A stretch of DNA of 64,000 nt, taken from NCBI GenBank assembly GCA_016715995.1, contig JADJXF010000005.1, positions 49,920-113,919 of the forward strand, given 5' to 3'. The notes below the pieces were generated by a model. The model saw nothing but the letters and a program-made list of their open reading frames with translations, made no database searches and was not told the origin of the DNA. The translations under genes and the position numbers were made by a program. Below are positions 61,327 through 64,000 of the stretch, piece after piece (positions within the stretch are counted from its first letter, which is position 1; every line of letters starts with the position of its first letter). This DNA is from Flavobacteriales bacterium (lineage in GTDB: Bacteria; Bacteroidota; Bacteroidia; Flavobacteriales_F; PHOS-HE28).

Positions 61327-61382
61327 GAAGGCCGAAGGGCGAAGGCTGAAGGGCAAAGGCTGAAGGAAGAAGGCTGAAGTGC
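61327..61382. repeat. Four tandem copies of a 14-base unit
   Basis: Copies start at 61327, 61341, 61355 and 61369, with consensus GAAGGCTGAAGGGC and few differences. The array begins one base after the stop codon of the lipoprotein gene. The unit is not a multiple of three and lies outside any supported ORF. Confidence 0.85.
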
Positions 61383-61493
61383 GCCTCGTCGCCTTGCCAT
61401 CCCCGCTCCTGACATCCCGTTGTTGATACTAGCGCGTGATCGCGCCCCGTTCCTCTTCGGCAGCGGTTCGACCTTCGACGCATCGCCTCGCGC

Positions 61494-64000
61494 ATGCGAG
61501 CGAATCCCGCATTCCCCTTGGCCAACGAGAAACGCAACAGGCTCCGCGAGGAGGCACCGGATGAAGAGAGCGCCGCTTCCGCCGAGCCCCGGAAGCGCCG
61601 CGCACGCAAAGCCGTCGAAAAGGGCGAGGGACGCTGGAGCCGTTTCAAAGCCTTCCTCACCGATGAGCGCACCCACAAGGTGCTTGGCCTCGGGCTGACC
61701 CTCGGCGGCCTCTTCCTCTTCACCGCATTCGTCTCCTTCCTCTTCACTTGGCGCGTGGACCAGGACCTGATGAGCCGCGGCTGGTGGGAAATCCTGCGCA
61801 CCGACATCCGCGCCGAGAACTGGCTGGGCAAGGTGGGCGCCATCAGCGCGCATCGCTTCATCCACGTGTGGTTCGGGCTGGCGGCCTTCGCGCTGCCGGT
61901 GTGGGCCTTCCTCGCTGGCGTGCGCGTCCTGTTGGGCACATGGCTGCTGCCGCCGCGCCGCACCCTGGGCTGGACCGCCATGGTGCTCTTCTGGGTGCCT
62001 GCGCTCCTGGGCTTCTTCTTCCGTGGCGAATACAGCTTCCTCGGCGGCGGCCTCGGCGTGGTGATGACACGCCACCTCACCACCCTGCTCGGTGAGTTCG
62101 GCGCGGGCGCGCTGCTCGTCTTCGCCGCTACGGCCTTCGCGGTGTTCACCTTCAACCTGAACCTCGGCGGCATCATGTCCTTCTTCGCGAAGAAGGAAGC
62201 GGAAGCGGTTGCCGAGGAAGCACCAGCGACCGATGCCGAGGGCTGGACCCGGCCGGGCGTGCGCCTGAAGGAGACGCCTGTCGTGCAGGAACCGGCAGAG
62301 CAGGCAGGCGCGCTGGCGCTTGAAGTGGAGGAGACCGAAACGGAGGAAGCCGAAGCAGAGGAGGAAGAGGTCGAGGAAGAAGAGGCGATGCCGCTCGAAC
62401 TGGAGACCACGCCGATGGAAGTGGTGGAGCCGGTGCTCTCGCCGGTCATCAGCACCGCAGAGGATCTGAACGGCGACCTCAATGGCATGAGCGTGACGGC
62501 CAACACCGAAGAGGCCGTGCTCACCGAAGACCAGATCGAAGCGAAGCTGGCGGAGTTCGGCGAGTACGACCCCACGCTCGACCTCAGCAGCTACGAGCCG
62601 CCGCCCATCGACCTCTTGGTGGACCACGGCACGGGCGAGATCACCGTGACGAAGGAAGAGTTGGAGATGAACAAGGACCGCATCGTGGCGACGCTCGGTC
62701 ACTACAACATCGGCATCGACAAGATCAAGGCGACGATCGGGCCCACGGTGACGCTGTACGAGATCATCCCGCAGGCGGGCGTGCGCATCAGCAAGATCAA
62801 GAACCTGGAGGACGACATCGCCCTCAGCCTCGCCGCGCTGGGCATCCGCATCATCGCGCCGATCCCCGGCAAGGGCACCATCGGCATCGAAGTGCCCAAC
62901 AGCAAGCCGCAAGTGGTGGGCATGCGCGCGGTGATCGCCAGCGAGAAGTTCCAGAACAGCACCGCCGACCTGCCCATCGTGCTGGGCAAGACGATCACCA
63001 ACGAGACCTTCGTCACCGACCTCACCAAGATGCCGCACCTGCTCATGGCCGGTGCCACGGGCCAGGGCAAATCCGTTGGCTTGAACGCCATCCTCGTCTC
63101 GCTGCTCTACAAGAAGCACCCGAGCCAGATCGTTCTGCTGGTGGATCAGAAGAAGGTGGAGCTCACCTCTTCAACAAGATCGAGCGGCACTTCCTGGCCA
63201 AGCTGCCCGGCGACAGCGACGCCATCATCACCGACACCAAGAAGGTGGTGGCCACCTTGAACAGCCTGTGCATCGAGATGGACGAGCGCTACGAGCTGCT
63301 GAAGGATGCGCAGGTGCGCAACATCAAGTACAACGCCAAATTCATCCAGCGCCGCCTGAATCCGGAGAACGGCCACCGCTATCTCCCCTACATCGTGCTG
63401 GTGGTGGACGAGTTCGCCGACCTGATCATGACGGCGGGCCGCGAAGTGGAAACGCCCATTGCCCGCCTCGCGCAGCTCGCGCGCGCCATCGGCATCCACC
63501 TCATCATCGCTACGCAGCGCCCGAGCGTCAACATCATCACCGGCACCATCAAGGCCAACTTCCCGGCGCGCATCGCCTTCCGCGTCACCAGCAAGATCGA
63601 CAGCCGCACCATCCTCGATACCGGCGGCGCCGACCAGCTCATCGGTCGCGGCGATATGCTCCTGAGCACCGGCAACGACCTGATCCGCATCCAGTGCGCG
63701 TACGTGGACACCCCGGAGGTGGACGCCATCACCGAATTCATCGGCAACCAGCGCGGCTACCCCGATGCCCTGCTCCTGCCCGAGCCGCCGATGGAGGAAG
63801 GCGAAGGCGGCGGCGACCTGGACGACGGCGAGCGCGACAGCATGTTCGAGGAAGCCGCGCGCCTGGTGGTGCAAACGCAGCAAGGCAGCACCTCACTCAT
63901 CCAACGCAAGCTGAAGCTCGGTTACAACCGCGCGGGCCGCATCGTGGACCAGCTGGAAGCCGCCGGGATCCTCGGCGGTTTCGAGGGCAGCAAGGCGCGA
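61494..64000 (+). pseudogene. ftsK: DNA translocase FtsK, frameshifted and running off the window
   Basis: FtsK pumps DNA at the septum and links division to chromosome separation. Reading begins at 61494, with four membrane helices (about 55-220), an acidic Glu/Ala-rich linker, then the motor domain with Walker A GATGQGKS (about 520). After VDQKKVELT the frame breaks at 63165-63170: one C appears to be missing, and the original frame ends at 63260. In the frame starting at 63167 the protein continues without a stop to the window end, with LFNKIERHFLAKLPG, Walker B YIVLVVDEFADLIM, ATQRPSVNIITG and a gamma domain. A 1-base sequencing error is as likely as a real mutation. Confidence 0.9.

Noticed and set aside
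61257..63119. 620-codon minus-strand frame across ftsK
   Set aside because: It is antisense to the conserved FtsK motor and has typical shadow composition.

Overview
The window is one continuous stretch of a GC-rich bacterial chromosome with dense, mostly housekeeping gene content. I place it in the Bacteroidota, probably an uncultured Flavobacteriales-like lineage. The evidence is type IX secretion C-terminal sorting domains on an esterase and a subtilase, several families typical of the phylum (DUF4294, DUF2141, TIGR02757, PD40/OmpA-like envelope protein, Bacteroidetes-type Lgt), almost no Shine-Dalgarno sequences, and a recurrent TACYTTYG box close to start codons that matches the phylum's TAnnTTTG -7 promoter element. 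No phage, transposase, integrase or CRISPR array was seen.

Layout. 0-5 kb: fragment of an unknown gene, two mini-genes, tRNA-Pro, a PhoB-type response regulator, tRNA-Gly, an orphan cytosine-5 DNA methyltransferase, lipoprotein MsrA, DUF983 and a methyltransferase-like lipoprotein. 5-12.5 kb: mtaB-lgt-suhB, a T9SS esterase, a sodium/solute symporter, a bestrophin. 12.5-20 kb: recR with an overlapping glycosyltransferase fusion, a 2-oxoacid dehydrogenase E2, the PD40 envelope protein, a methyltransferase. 19.5-23.6 kb: exonuclease, FAH-family hydrolase, then a KDO (3-deoxy-octulosonate) block of kdsA, a transaldolase-CBS fusion and a kdsC-like phosphatase. 23.6-32 kb: aat, subtilase, mnmA, MORN protein, ordinary transaldolase, Sua5/YciO protein, NAD(P)HX repair enzyme. 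32-36 kb: envelope proteins and pcm. 35-45 kb: surface-polysaccharide genes (Gfo/Idh dehydrogenase, polyprenyl glycosylphosphotransferase, two GT39-like membrane proteins, epimerase, GT2). 45-50 kb: accC, sucC, hydrolase. 50-56 kb: LolD-like ATPase, two outer-membrane proteins, an MBOAT/SGNH O-acylation set. 56-60.5 kb: fabG, argS, ctlX, arginase. 60.6-64 kb: a lipoprotein and ftsK, which carries an apparent 1-base deletion and runs off the end.

The most unusual observation is the gene between kdsA and the kdsC-like gene, where arabinose-5-phosphate isomerase (kdsD) would be expected. It encodes an FSA-type transaldolase domain joined to a CBS pair that resembles the regulatory tail of KdsD. 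I infer that it may supply or regulate arabinose 5-phosphate by aldol chemistry rather than by the KdsD isomerase reaction. A second theme is a set of short tandem-word or palindromic repeats at gene boundaries, several of which contain stop codons and encode the last residues of the upstream protein.
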